DNA from: Marasmius tenuissimus
Lineage: Eukaryota > Basidiomycota > Agaricomycetes > Agaricales > Marasmiaceae
Assembly: GCA_029532415.1 (NCBI GenBank)
Contig: JAQOTA010000069.1
Coordinates: 2,356,001 to 2,420,000 of the forward strand
DNA: 64,000 nt
Direction: 5' to 3'
A program made the position numbers and the translations under genes. Under the pieces are notes generated by a model, which was not told the origin of the DNA, did not search any database, and worked only from the letters and a program-made list of their open reading frames with translations. This document shows, piece after piece, positions 1 to 12,209 of this stretch (position 1 is the stretch's first letter; each line of letters starts with the position of its first letter).

Positions 1-1873
1 TGCACGCCAATTTCGAAGAGCTTCCCGGGTATCAGTTTCCCGCAGGTGGAGGCCCCTTCCGATTCTCGAGAGGAAACCCCGTAGATCGTTCTTCTCATAT
101 ATACAGTCAGGTGGGTCGTAAAGGTAGTTTGAGCGCTGAAATTATCCTTAGTCTATGGAGAGGGAGGTGAATGTCAGATTGTGAACATTGTATAGAATTA
201 TTTCAAGATTACCCCCAAACAACCCGCGGCGCATCACGGAGGTTTCAGACAAGCTACCGGGCTTGAGGTTGACGGAGAACAGGGATTTGAATGGTGTGAC
301 TACATTCGGAATCGCACATGCTGGATGACCAAATTATCCTCGTTCCATCTTGGCCAACTATGCAGAGAAGTCGACATGCGTGGAAGTGAGCCATCTGCAA
401 GACATAAAAGGAATCACCCAGATTGCTTCAATTCTCGACCATATCCTATGACTGCACTAAGTTGTATCTTGTCTCGAGTCCTAGAACCTCGACATAGACA
501 CGATTCCCTCTCCCATTCTCGCAAGGAAAGGTGCTCCATATCCGGACGGTATCTCTAGGTTGCCACTAACAGCACCTCGCCAGGGAAACCTTCTCTCCTT
601 ACATACCTTCGGACACAAGTATATCGAAACGTATCCGTGTCATTTCGCCAACGCACATTAGAAATCTACTGAATAGGCTGAGATGGCGAAGGCAGCGACA
701 GAAGGAAGCGAGACGAATATCAGCGACGATGGAGAGGAGGGAGCTGACCTATCAGCACATTCTACGTGAAGCGTTCACATCTTTTGCTATGAGGGATTCA
801 GGCGAGGAATTCAAAGATGACATACTCATCCCTGTAGACTGACCTTGCCAGTTGCAGGTGATACATCACACCAGCGAAGCGCCGAACAATGACTGCGGTA
901 CATCGAGCAATGGCAGCAAGCAAAGGCTTGTAGCCCTTGGACGCTTGAATACGCTCTCGGGACTTATGAGACATTTGGGATAGAATTCGATCGGGCCCAT
1001 TTTTCGGAACAGGTCCCCCTTGTTTGGGAGTCCGTTCCATGGCCCGTCCTAGTTCCATTGCCGGTTTCGTTCGAATACGTAGACTGGACAGCTGTTGACA
1101 CCTTTTTCAAGCGCGCACGGCAGATTTTAGATCGGGAGGGATTCAACAGCATACTTAAAACAAGTTTGCACCGTTTTCATGTGGATAGGTGGAGGGCAAA
1201 AGGGATACTAAAAACGGTCGCAGACGATAGGGAACGCAGATGGCTCGAGAACGGTGAGCTAGGCTGTATCCACAAGCTGTTTGATTGTGACTGACAAGAC
1301 GTTTTGCCTGTGAATTCAGCGGCGACTAAAGTATGTCAAGTTGTGACAGACATTCGGGGAAGGATGTAACGTTCTCGTGCATAATGAGCTCGCCTTTGGC
1401 ATCGATGTAGCACGGTGTTGGGGGCTTGTTTGTCTCTGGTCGCGTACTACCCCATGGGGCACTGTCCCTGATCTATCTACGGTCCACGGTTTTGTGAAGA
1501 TTTCATTTAATTTTCAGTTATTCACCGCGCCTTTCCAACTTGTTAGGATGCCTCATTCGCAGAAAAGGGTGCAGTCCAGTTCAAAGTCAAATTACTGATA
1601 GGCAGGTTTATATTCTACGTACTAGAAGGCGATCACGCAACACAAACTACCGGGGCATGCCACATGTCCTCCAGTACTGTATGCATCCCAAAATTCGTAT
1701 TCACAGCCACTGACCACGACCGACTTGTGCTAGAACCGCCCTTACCCACGCCCCGGCCAGCTAACGGCATTTGGGAGGAACTGGCCGAAGGCCGAGCGAC
1801 GACTAGAATTCAGGAATCTCAAGTAGTTCCCTAGAGGCTAGACTTATCAGGGCAGTAGAAATGGGTAACCTAT

Positions 1874-1903
1874 GTACTCACCAGAAATGTACTCACCAGA
1901 AAT
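1874..1903. repeat. Short tandem duplication, 15-bp unit x2
   Basis: The unit GTACTCACCAGAAAT occurs twice back to back. No gene is near it; it looks like a small local duplication. Confidence 0.85.
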
Positions 1904-4861
1904 ATAAGCTAACAGGACGAGCGGACGGTTTGTACTCGCCTCAAGTTGTCGGCTCTCGCCCGTCATTGAAGTTGGGGTCGAAGATGACTATGTAATTGGT
2001 TCACAATCCAGGGCACATTTATTTATTTTTACTCACGTGGATGGTCTATGCGCTGCCACTTCGGCTTGTTCCGTTTGTTTCCTTGCGAGTCGCTGGTACC
2101 TGTCCGATTCCTTCACCAATCTCTACTGCTGCGCAGCAGCTCGCGTTCCTTGCGCCAGCAGGCGGAACGTCCGTGAAAACGTATGAGAATCGGCCAGGTG
2201 GATACTTCTAGGATCCAGGAAGGACTTGATATGGATGTAGCAATGAGCTAGTGGTACGATGATAAAAAGAAGGGCTGAATTTTCGTGAATAATCCACGAA
2301 CTTCGAACATCTCGATCCTTGAGTAGTGTACGTACATCGGTTGACATAAAGTACGCGGCGAGCTAATCCGAAGGTTTAGACTTGAACACGTTCGTCGAAC
2401 CTTGCCGAATAGTCAGCGCTTCAGCTCCTTCGCTCTGCGCTCCCAAAAATCCCTGCTTTCGTCTGGCAGTCAATCCCATACCTCTTTCGACAGAGAGGTG
2501 AGACTTAAACGGCCCGATTCCGTCTGTCTGTCCGTCTTTCTCAGAAGGGATTTCACCTTTGTGTGGTCACTGGTGAGCCGATCGAAAAAGCCTATATCCA
2601 CTGTCATGCTTGACGGGTTGACGCAGACGATATGTCAATCTGCAGTGACCCTGGTGACTATTACAGGATAACGAGAGGGAAGAGACTTACCTGCACACCA
2701 ATCAAAGCAGTGCTTGTCTGGGAGTCTAGGGTGACAGTCCAGACGTGGGTGGAATACGGACACTGGATATGTCCAGGATCCTCCTTGGATCCAAATCCCT
2801 CCTCAGTTTCAGTTTCGTGGCTAAAGACCTGAGCAGAAAGTGAGTGATATTGAGAGGCGACCGGATATTGTACTTACTAACGAAGAGGACGAAGTAGGTG
2901 TTTCGCGTGAGGAGAAGGGGGTGTCGAGCTGATCCGAGTACATGTTCGTCTAGAGACGCTGAAATGAGATCAGAAAATCGGCGGTCTTCCTCGAAAGTAC
3001 TGACCGGTCAGTTTGCCACAGCGGCTGTAGGTTTCGAGTCGAAACCATATCTGGAGAGAGCCTCTGTAGACTCTGGCGGTGCACAACTGCCTTACGCCTC
3101 GCAATATGTGTTTAACTCTCACATTGAAGCAGCGACTGATGAATGTTGAATCTGAAACGAATGAGAGCTACTAGCCATATTGAGTGGGTTGTGGTGGTAG
3201 CCAGATACTCACAGACCCAGAGCCAGTGTCCCGACCGAGCCAAGATACAGTACCATTTCGAGGCTGGGTTAATTTAGCATGATTCAATCCTTCATATGAT
3301 GAGCGCACAACGACTGACCATGTCATCGAAATGGAACTTCTCTCATCGGTGTGCTGTTGGGGACTGTCCTTGATTCAATGGCGACAACTCCAAAAATGGG
3401 ACGACTTATCTCAACTAGCTTCAAAACGGAACTCCTACTACCCGTCCGGCGTCTAGTACTCAAAAAAAGATCACAATCGAGCTGACTTCTCGATCTGGGC
3501 GTCAAATTCTTGCCGCAAGCTTGAATGATACACACTGTGTGCAGGATTGCGTAACTTTCGACGGATATTCGAGATTGATGCTGAACTTTATTCAGGGAGA
3601 TCTTAGCATAAATCGTGGAACAAAGGAAAGAGACACCTGGTACCGGAAATGGGTGGAAATGTAAAAAAGACGCTAAAATTGGAATTTCTATCACATTTCT
3701 CTCCCATATAGGTCCAGTTTGGGTCAAATATGTCTCGCATTGGCCACGGAAACTATTATAATTTCGCCCCAAATAAGTTTTCACATCAGTCCTCCGTTTC
3801 TCATCGAAACTTACGGGTTCTTGCACCCAGTGACACCTGTTTGCCACTCGCAACATACATCGTTTCAGCCCTATCCAACCGAACTCAGCAGAACTACGCG
3901 TAATTACTCCCAATCTGCGTGCCTTCGCCAAAACACCTCGAAGCTTTCCACTTGACTACCTCCCCCGTTAGAATACCTCTGACCCTCAAAACCGGGTCAT
4001 CGACGATACTAGTTTTTGCGGGCCGCTCGGTGATGGAACTCGAAACCGGCTGAAGGAAACCTGTAGGGGTTTCCTTGATTGACCCGGCGTACAAAACTAG
4101 CAGGACATCCTCAGAACATCCATCGGTACTCTGAGTTGATCAGGGCTCACCATTGCACCGCATAGCTTGCAAGCAGCCTGTCTCTACGAGAGCTAAGTGA
4201 GACTACCGAGAGCTGACCCTTGAGCTTCCGCCTCGCGCCAATCTTCATGATTAATAGATCACCCCTCCAGGTCCTTCCTGCTAGCCGACTGAGGGAAGCA
4301 TTGGGAAACAAGCGCACCCCACGCTTGACGAACAATAAAAATTGTACGTCTGGCGTGCCTTGGCATTTGAGGGTCACGCAGGTATCATGGACAAAGGGTT
4401 GTAAGCGATGTTGACCTAAGATAAGATCTAGTCGAGGGGAGCGCGCTCTGGAGGGATGGACCTCGGTCTTGATGCTGGTAGAATATGGATTCACTCGGTT
4501 TGTTGAAAAGTGTAAGCCTCTGAGTGCTATGGTTCTATCCTGTTGACCACCGTTAATCCATTGAGTCCCTGCAACTATACGGAAACGAGGGAGCAGACGT
4601 ATGCGAGGTGTATGCTTATGGGGTGGACGGCACGATGGCATTCCTGGTAGGAGGATCAGCTTCCCCCCCAGACTATTGTGGCGATATATATGTGAAAAGG
4701 CAGCGGAAGTGCATTCTACTGACCGTTTCAGATAAATCCTAATGTATATTTATATTTGTGAAGCTACCCGTATTTGGAATCCGGTGGTGTCTGTGTTAGA
4801 TGGGACCGAAGCCTAGCTTCACTCAATGACTGGACGGCGACATACTCAAATCCAATGCTGG

Positions 4862-4869
4862 TATAAATA
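4862..4869 (+). promoter_or_regulatory. Possible TATA box of the 4.9-kb gene
   Basis: The sequence TATAAATA lies about 34 bp upstream of the proposed start codon at 4903. That spacing would give a very short 5' leader, so either transcription starts close to the ATG or the match is chance. Inference only. Confidence 0.3.
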
Positions 4870-4902
4870 GTAAACACGATTGCAAGCGGCGACCGTCCTT
4901 TG

Positions 4903-5815
4903 ATGGCGTATCGACTGATTCACCCTCGGCGCCCAATTACACAGCGACAGGAATTCTGGCAACAAGGCCCGGGGTCGCCTCTACCGTTACAGATCATAGC
5001 TGCACGGCGCCATTTCACCAAAGACTCGTATATTCAAGCCACATGGAGGGGTACAGATAGAGCCACGACTGGAATCGAGTTCTTCCGAAAGTCAAGGCAA
5101 TGTGATCGCCATGACCGACTCACAAACGCGCCCGAGGAAACAAAACCCTCCTCCCCACCGATGATTGTTGACGACCTGGAGGAAGCGCAAGATCCTCTCG
5201 AAGGCGGTACTTCCGAAGATGACATAGCCGACTTCCTTCAACAGGACGAGCTGGTGGAGGGAGAAATTGTCGATAGTGGTTGTGGGTCTATGACGTCTGG
5301 TGGGAATACACCTGTTGGACCAGGTCCGTCAGTCTACTTGTGCAAAGTCCCGTTATCACCTGCTTGACTACGCTGTAGATCTCGTGGCGAAGCCAAATCT
5401 ACAGAGGTACAAGAATGGTCAATTTCAATTGAGGAGCTTGAAGAACGACTACGGCTGGGATAGCGATACATACACAAGAGTCCAGGTGAGCGGCACCATA
5501 ATGAACGCGATATGGGCCTGAGCATCATCTATATCGATAGAAGCGATGCAAACGGTTGGTTTCCCTCTTTTTCAACCCGAAAATATCGTGGATCCGACAG
5601 ACGAACAAAGAAGAATCTGAGAGGCTGATGTGCGAGGAGGTAAGTTGCGTCATAATTAAAGATCCACGGGTGATGAATTGAAATAAGTATAGATGATGAA
5701 GGAATTTCCTTTCTTAGGGAATTACGTTGATTGTTGGCCAATTCACTACTTCATTCAGCGAACTTTGAAAGGTACCTCTGGGCAGGCAAAACGGAAGCGG
5801 GAACTATTTCGATGA
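4903..5815 (+). CDS. Hypothetical protein, four exons, about 249 aa
   Basis: I do not recognise this family. Exons are 4903-5323, 5379-5485, 5541-5639 and 5693-5815, separated by GT-AG introns of 55, 55 and 53 nt whose phases all match; this regularity is the main evidence. The N-terminal third is basic, residues about 75-140 are acidic and rich in Glu, Asp, Ser and Pro (for example SEDDIADFLQQDELVEGEI), and the C-terminal third is compact and mixed, with Trp, Phe and Tyr in a conserved-looking run (KEFPFLGNYVDCWPIHYF) and a basic tail ending KRKRELFR. No signal peptide or membrane segment is seen. The layout, a disordered acidic part followed by a folded C-terminus with a basic tail, would fit a nuclear protein, but that is inference. 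It stands alone, with no obvious partner nearby. Confidence 0.6.
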
Positions 5816-6738
5816 TATTTCAAAGGGTACTAGATAGTATCTTTGTGTTGGAAGTTAGTCAAAAAATTATTTGAAGTACCCTCCTCGTATCTCCGCCCGC
5901 TCGAAGGCAATTGGATGACTTTCATCGCCAGGGTTCTGATATACAGGGTCCATAACTTGTTCAACTCCGTCCAGTGCGTTTCTTTATGTAGTCTCGAAGG
6001 CCGCCAGTAGTCCTATACAGTTCCGTTGAGTACACGGAGAAAGGCGGATGTGAAGTTTTGATCATGACATGAGCCAAATGGCATGCAGCCGCGAAGAGCA
6101 AACAGATACCGTTATGTACCTCTACGGATGGAATTCATCATAATCCCTTGATGATACCGTCCTCAGAGTCTAGGAGTCCCGAGACAAGCTGATATTAAAC
6201 TCTTTTCTCAGTGTAATCCTCTCGTGATTCAGATAACCAATAGCTGGAGCCCGATAAACATGGTCGCCGAGCAATTGTAAGGCAAGCTGATCGACCTACT
6301 CAGCTGTTCAACGCAAGGAGCCACCAGCAGGTACGAGGGGTCGTGAAGTGAGTGGTTCCGAGTTCAACAGGGGTGGAATCTGGCGACTCGACAAGCTATG
6401 TCATCTGTTCTCGCTCGGCCATACTTCGTGACGACAGGTGATATCGCCAATGGGGCGTCTTGACTTGCAATCGACAATGGTATAGTGAAGGCTGGCTCTG
6501 AACGATGAACGTTCAACGCCCTCTCAGTATCTTCCAATTAGTGTTTCGTTGTAGAATATGACACTACCTCGAATTAGAAAGCCCGAAAAGCAGTCATATG
6601 AGTTATCGAAGCTTGCACAGATTGGATATCGAGAGCCTATGATACATTCAATACCTCCACATTTTACTCAATGCACGCCAGGGCATTTTCGCACTCCTCA
6701 GCAAAATCCACGCTGGTTAAAACTCTTTGAGTTCTCCT
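5816..6738. other. Intergenic, nothing recognised
   Basis: Between two genes whose 3' ends face each other. Only short frames are present (about 64 codons or fewer); no repeat or RNA gene seen. Confidence 0.5.
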
Positions 6739-7581
6739 TCACGGCTGAATGACTTTGCGAAAGCTGGTCACGGGCTTGAGAAGTAGTGGCGTTCCAGTCC
6801 TGTAGAGCATAGGAGTCGGTCCCCTGTAATGTTGACTGTTATCTCGAGTGTTGGATGGATATAGCGGTGTATATTGTAATGGTTGACCTACAGGTATGGG
6901 TAAAGAAGCCGTCGGGAAATTCTCAAAACCCCACTCATGAGATTCCGGGTCGGTGTTGGCCGCAAACATGCCATAATGATCTGGTGTTATTGGCTCTCTT
7001 GATGATTGTGAAGGCGCGTTCAGTTCATCGAAGTCCTGCAGTGGTAACTGAAATGTAACTCTCGACGGAACAAAGTATGTACTATGAGCTTACCGTCGAC
7101 AACGTTCTCAGTAGATGATGCTCATCAACGTGGCCAGCGACATGCATGGTTTCTGACCCAGTGCCCAGGCTGGAGGTCTGCGGGAAGTTGGCCTCGGAGG
7201 AGGAACTCGGTTCCGAAGCATCTGCTGGACGATCGGAACTGTTGGTCCCTGATTCCCAGGTTGCCATGGGAGGTGGCGATATAATTGGATCGGAGAGGTC
7301 GTAATGATGACGACCCTGGGCATCGACTGGTTCGGCCCCGAAGTTCTGCGATGGTGCCTGTAAAATGTAGAGTTGCGCATAATAGAATGCTAGCGCTGCA
7401 ATTGACAGACATCGTTCGCCTCGATCAGTTCATAGGACCTCATTAAGCATAGCTACTAACCGTTTTCTTGGGCCTCGATCATGGCTTCAAGATGTGGGAT
7501 GTTCGTCAACGAAAAGGGTGAAGAGAGAGTCGGGTAACCGTGCTGAGTTTCGGGAACTTGGGAATAATGCCAATTGGACAT
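6739..7581 (-). CDS. Hypothetical Ser/Pro-rich protein, three exons, about 243 aa
   Basis: Family not recognised. Exons are 7581-7461, 7395-7094 and 7047-6739, with GT-AG introns of 65 and 46 nt in matching phase. The start chosen is an ATG reading MSNWHYSQVPETQHGYP. Residues about 30-60 (HLEAMIEAQENALAFYYAQL) can form an amphipathic helix, perhaps a short coiled coil. The rest is low complexity, rich in Ser, Thr, Pro and Gln, with acidic patches, as in regulatory or transcription-related proteins. A possible extra intron near the end (donor about 6890) would give a different, shorter C-terminus; I kept the straight reading because its frame stays open and protein-like to a stop at 6739. No membrane segment or signal peptide. 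Confidence 0.55.
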
Positions 7582-8324
7582 CCTGGAGACGTATAGTACT
7601 ATTAGAACCCTCAACATACCGGGCGATTAAAACACAAATCTTCGGGGTAATGCCCACGACTTCATCCAGTATCCACCCTCGATAAAATCACGTCGTGTTT
7701 TCCTCGAGGCATTGTGAAATGTTCAGAGGCAACTCGTGAAAATTTGAATGAATTGGCTCTCCCGCATCTGTATTCAATATGTACTGCGAGCACCCGGGTT
7801 TGTCTGCCAAGCCAATGTTATGTCCGGACCGGAATTTACCCTCATGATCCCTGAGGCCCAGTGAGGCCCTGACCCCGGGCCGTCTAAATGTGTCTACATA
7901 TCTCTTCGCGGTGCCAGAGAACACAGGAGAACACCCATCTATCCAGAATTTTCATTGTCTTCCGTTTAGGGTTCCAGATCCAGCGAATGACCGACCATGT
8001 GTGTGGATTCCCGCTTTTGGTCATCCCTGTCCTATTCGAATTTGATCTTCCCCAGGAGCGATTCTCAGGCCCTCACAGTGCACTGGACGGCCACTTGAAT
8101 GAAACCTCCAGTACCGTATCAGCTCATTTTCTTGGATATGGACGGGTTTCCGCTTTTGATTATTCGCATCTTTTTAGGATTCCAAGTTCCTTGATTCTCT
8201 TATGAATCCTTGCTTTTGGGTTTTGAATCGTGTTCATCCGACCCGCTCAGGCCTCAGCTAGCGACAACAAAAAGGACCACATTCTGGTTATCACAGCCCC
8301 ATATCGACAGCCAGATATCTGCTC
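7582..8324. other. Intergenic between divergent genes
   Basis: Upstream of both the minus-strand 7.6-kb gene and the plus-strand Myb gene, so it should contain both promoters. No clear TATA box, repeat or coding exon identified. Confidence 0.45.
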
Positions 8325-9731
8325 ATGTCTCTACGCATTGCGCTAGCTCGGTCTCGCAAGTCAGCCGAATATTCACCTACAGTTGCCCGATTAGGAAAAT
8401 GGTCCAAAGAAGAAGATAGCCGACTACTCAAAGGGGTTCGGCAATATGGAAACGAGTCAGTAGTCAATGTGGAAACTACGTCACGAATTTATGTCGTGGC
8501 TTACTCTTGCCCTGATTGATATAGGTGGTCCCTGATAGCCCAACTCTGTGTTTCTTCAAGGACGGCTGAGCGTGAGTACAAGTACCTGTGCTTTATCCAC
8601 GGGCTGTGCCCTGACCAAGCTCTATCCTCGTGTGATAAAGAATGTAAAAAACGGTGGAAGCTCCGCGGTGGAAAGGTAAGAATCTCCCATCTGCCATCTG
8701 TCTCTTTGTGGACTGATGTGTTATATACCTCTTGCTCTGTAGCGTCGTAGCCGACCAGCAGTCAACACTCGGGATGACCATCTACCCGTCGTGGACGGCG
8801 ACCCGGCAACCCGAGGAGCGACGGGCCCGCACCTATGCGACGCGAAAACCACGACCCAAGCCCTGGAATCCTGTTCAATGCACAAAAGATTTCCGGAGGG
8901 CGCTCGTGAAACCGCAAGAGAACCTGTAATTGAGAAACCTCTGGCTGTGAATGTTTCTTCCATGGAGGTGAATATGTGTATGCTTGGGGAATCGGGTACG
9001 ATTTGTTTCTACTCTGACGTGATCGTGTAGGCTAACTGCGAGAACCAGGGCTGATCACCTCATTGCCGGCGAAGACATTGACTGTTTTCCGCAAACAAGA
9101 GGCAGAGAATCTCGCTAAGCTTGATCGTAGACCCGACGAAGTGCAGAAAGGCTGGGCCTTGGAGCATCAATTCATCTCCGGACAGGCCGAAGAGTACGCC
9201 TGCGAACTAGATGAGAAGGCCGTCCTCGAACAGGTTGAAAAGCACGTATACATGCTGGAGGATGGGTTTTCACAGCTGAAGGGCACTCAGCGGGTGCTGG
9301 ACATGCTACCGCAACAACCAGTGCCAGTCATTCCCAAGGATAAGTTGGAATGGTTAGCTTCGGCTGTAGGCTCTTCCTTGTACAAGATCCGGACCCTAGA
9401 GGAAGCTCTGTCGCGTCTTCAGGGATCGCTTGACGCACAGCTACGGCCCGACAAGCATATAATTCCCCTGGAGCCCTACTCTCAGTATCTTGTGCACCCG
9501 TCGGGCATTGGTCATACTCAGCTTCCTTACACAGCTCGGAAGCCTCCTCGTTACCATCGGAAGATGCACCCCTCAACTTTCTCGGGGCCGTCAGCATCCG
9601 GTACTTCTTGTCAGTCTCTCTTTCAGTCGTACCCGTCGCGTTCAATGGAATCAGACTGTCCGCCTGCTCAACCCGCCCCAGGACAGCAGCAACCTCCACC
9701 TCATCGATCGTCTCCCTCATCCTCTCCGTAA
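8325..9731 (+). CDS. Myb/SANT-like protein with a single chimeric repeat and coiled coil, about 382 aa
   Basis: Exons: 8325-8455, 8525-8571, 8641-8675, 8743-8995, 9049-9731; all introns GT-AG (53-69 nt) and in phase. The spliced N-terminus gives one Myb repeat with the three spaced tryptophans at about residues 26, 45 and 65 (GKWSKEED ... GNEWSLIAQL ... EQCKKRWKLR), so DNA binding is expected. A basic patch follows, then a linker, then a heptad-rich, probably coiled-coil region (about 165-265) suited to dimerisation, and a Pro/Ser-rich tail. It is a paralogue of the 29.9-kb gene, which has two Myb repeats. Here exon 1 resembles repeat 1 of that gene while exons 2-3 resemble the second half of repeat 2, so the middle has been lost (see findings). 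The stop lies just before a 22-C run; the frame beyond it still resembles the paralogue's C-terminus in another frame, so the 3' end may be truncated. Confidence 0.8.
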
Positions 9732-9751
9732 TCTCAGCATTATCGACATCA

Positions 9752-9773
9752 CCCCCCCCCCCCCCCCCCCCCC
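9752..9773. repeat. Homopolymer of 22 C
   Basis: An uninterrupted run of 22 cytosines lies 20 bp after the stop codon of the single-repeat Myb gene. The true length is uncertain in any assembly. Its position matches a Pro/His-rich region of the paralogue's C-terminus, so it may have grown from proline codons. Confidence 0.95.
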
Positions 9774-11230
9774 ATCCTCACCATTCTTCTCCCAACATCA
9801 AGCATCTCTCTCTGAGCAACACACACTTCATTCTAGCCTGGGTCAGGTCCGATACCATCCGACGCCGGGCCTAATCTGAATCCCCCCAACCCCACTCTTA
9901 GCTGATTGTACGTGTGTCCGAAATCGGAGGGCATGCATGTCAGGCTCAGAGCATCAAGTCGGCCTAAACTTACGCTTTCCTACTCCTATTTGCTTGAGCT
10001 CACATTATTACCATAAGATAGTCTTTCAACAACGTGCGGAGCTTCGGATATTTTATGTACCGTCTTCGAATCTACTTCCTATTCTTCTTTCCCACCGCTC
10101 ACCAACTCAGTCGTCTTCAGTACCGTGTAAAAGGTACAGTCAGGGAGGAAGCGGTAACGGTTAAGTACCTGAACCTTGGCTACTACTCACGGGTGAGTAG
10201 GCAAAACGATGGCGGATTCGGAATCCGCCATCGCCTCGATCGTACTTTGGCGCGGCTCGACGCATGCACTGTGGTTAGACAAACCGTCTTGCTCACGTTC
10301 AACAGATGGACAGGGCAAACCAAAGTCAGGTACTCGTACAGAAATGCTAAAAGGCGACAAATGGGATACAAACAGGAGAAATCCTCATATCAAACTCCTG
10401 ACTGAACATCATGGAAATTCGTGTCGTTGGCTGATACAAATAGGCGTATTTTTTAAAGGGTTCTGTTCGGGTATCCAATAATCAGAAAACGAGTTGAATG
10501 AAGGTGCGGTGATGGGCGAATTGAAGGGAGTTCGGCAGAATCTAGCCTAGCACCGAGAGGAGGGGTCCATAGAGAAACCCTCCTGTTAGTGTGCACTGAA
10601 GTGAGATCGGCTCTTCCGACGTCCATTGACAGGATAGGTTGATATCCCTGACGTTCATGTTCTTCAAGAGTATAGATGGCTCAGTGCCAGGTTATAAGCA
10701 GAATCCACACGGTTCGTACAAGTACGTGTTTCCATCCATATCGTTCACTGACTTTACGCGCTTTACTTTGGAGATCCATCCGCCCTCATTTTCGTATATG
10801 GAGTGTGTATTTCCAAGAGACTGGCGTCGGCCTATTCAGTACTCAGTATCCAGTGTCTGTTTACTCTATGTTGTTCGATGTGTCATCCCTCGGCACCGCC
10901 AACTTCGCGATGGAGCGCCACGTATAGAAAGCATACATCTTGGCCACGAGCACAAACAGTGCCATTAATGTCTCTGTCAATCTACCGACATCCTGAGACT
11001 ATATGGTGAAAAGGAAGCTGACAGGGATGCTGGAAACGAGAAACGGAGGGACTTTAGAGCGAGGAGAAAGAGATAGCAAAAATAACAGTGCGCGCAATCA
11101 TCAAACACAAAACGATCTTGATTTTCTAAGTTCTACTTGAATGTTGTACATCAAGGTCAAAAGGAGTAAGAGAGAGAAAGGAAGAAAGCTTGGCTAGCTG
11201 GGATGGGATCTCATTGTACGAATACCGCGA
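9774..11230. other. Intergenic with two adjacent palindromes, otherwise empty
   Basis: The first 100 bp are the decayed remainder of the Myb gene's C-terminal coding region. The rest has short frames only. Its one striking structure is the palindrome pair at 10183-10233. Confidence 0.5.
10183..10233. repeat. Two neighbouring perfect inverted repeats
   Basis: The first has 8-bp arms around a 2-bp centre (10183-10200, CTACTCAC and its complement). The second has 13-bp arms around a single G (10207-10233, arm CGATGGCGGATTC). Both arms match perfectly. Each could form a hairpin in RNA or bind a dimeric protein; function is unknown. Confidence 0.9.
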
Positions 11231-12209
11231 TCAATTAATCTGGCGATACGGTCGACCAGTTGCGTCTCCCTGAGAAGGAACTGAGGAAAGTGGCGCGGCC
11301 TTGCGTAAAACAGGATTACGAAGGGAATATTCTATCGTTTTAGTGGGAGATGGAGGAGCGGGAGGGACTCTATAGGAACATTTGTGCGAGAGATTAGAAG
11401 TAGGCGCTGGACAGTATAGTTTAGTAGACGACGATCGGGGCTGAATCTCGACGGCGTGAATTTGATAATGCTCTGGAGCAGGAGTCTGTGCTCGTTCGAT
11501 GCCTTCCCGGTCCATGTACCTGGCCAAAGCCCCAATCATGCCTACTTGAATCAACAGATGCTGGCCACTCAAAAAGTAACAAAAACCCACAAAACAAGAC
11601 ATTCATCCATGAAAGGACCAGCACGGTGTTTGCTAGCTTGCAAGACTCTGTAAGCCCACTGAAGTCCGCACAAAGGCCACCACCGTTGGCCCGCACAGAG
11701 AATGTGATCGCGTTTCCTGTAGGACTGTAAGGGATCTGTATCTTGTGGCATCCCGACTGGGTTGAAGACCGCACCTAGACTAAATAGTCCGCAACAAAAA
11801 AATGCACCAAGGTTCGCGACCCATGCTTTTGCGTATTGCCTTTCTAACAAAAGGTTGAAACCGCGCAGTTGCGTGTACGCCGCATATAGGGCGAGAGTAA
11901 TGAGGGCTAGCCAATCCACACCCATGGTGATGGCTTCGAGAACTTAGAAACAAAAGTCGACGATGAGGACTATCCAAAGGAAGAGAGCGTTTTGAACCAA
12001 CTAACGAGTACCCGTACCGGCTGCGAGTGAAGCGCATAAAAAACCTATCTGCACAAGATGTCCGATATAAAGGAGTGCTAGGTCGCGGGTTAATGGGCGA
12101 TATCAGCTTGGTATCGGAGGCACTCAAAGACAAGCGTACCAAACATAACAACGCGGATTATCACGAGTGTGCGCGTGCAAGGATACGCACAAGAGATAAC
12201 AGAAGACAT
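11231..12209 (-). CDS. Four-TM membrane protein, MARVEL-like topology, about 247 aa
   Basis: Exons: 12209-12140, 12077-12012, 11942-11775, 11716-11591, 11544-11231; introns of 62, 69, 58 and 46 nt, all GT-AG and in phase. Splicing joins four hydrophobic stretches that are broken in the raw frames: about residues 14-42 (VIIRVVMFALLYIGHLVQIG), 54-75 (VDWLALITLALYAAYTQLRG), 84-101 (WVANLGAFFCCGLFSLGG) and 125-150 (LANTVLVLSWMNVLFLGMIG). A loop with two cysteines lies between TM3 and TM4 and the last 95 residues are a Pro/Ser-rich cytosolic tail. Four TMs with short N- and long C-terminal tails fit the MARVEL-type membrane-organising proteins of fungi, but I see no diagnostic residue, so the family name is tentative. 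Probable location is plasma membrane or endomembrane. Confidence 0.7.

Larger units (their letters stand above)
1..4902. other. No supportable gene; low-coding-potential DNA
   Basis: I found no chain of exons with matching splice phases in this stretch. The longest uninterrupted frames (about 200 codons on the minus strand near 3.3-3.9 kb and 160 codons near 4.1-4.6 kb) have no recognisable motif and look like chance openings. A partial gene entering from the left edge cannot be excluded. Confidence 0.5.

Noticed and set aside
3323..3931. 202-codon minus-strand open frame
   Set aside because: No motif, poor composition for a folded protein, no neighbouring exons with matching phases; long frames of this size occur by chance in this window.
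8455..8462. GTAGTC donor two codons downstream as the first intron donor of the Myb gene
   Set aside because: It would leave the second tryptophan out of frame; the GTCAGT donor at 8456 gives a correct Myb repeat, and the same choice works in the paralogue.
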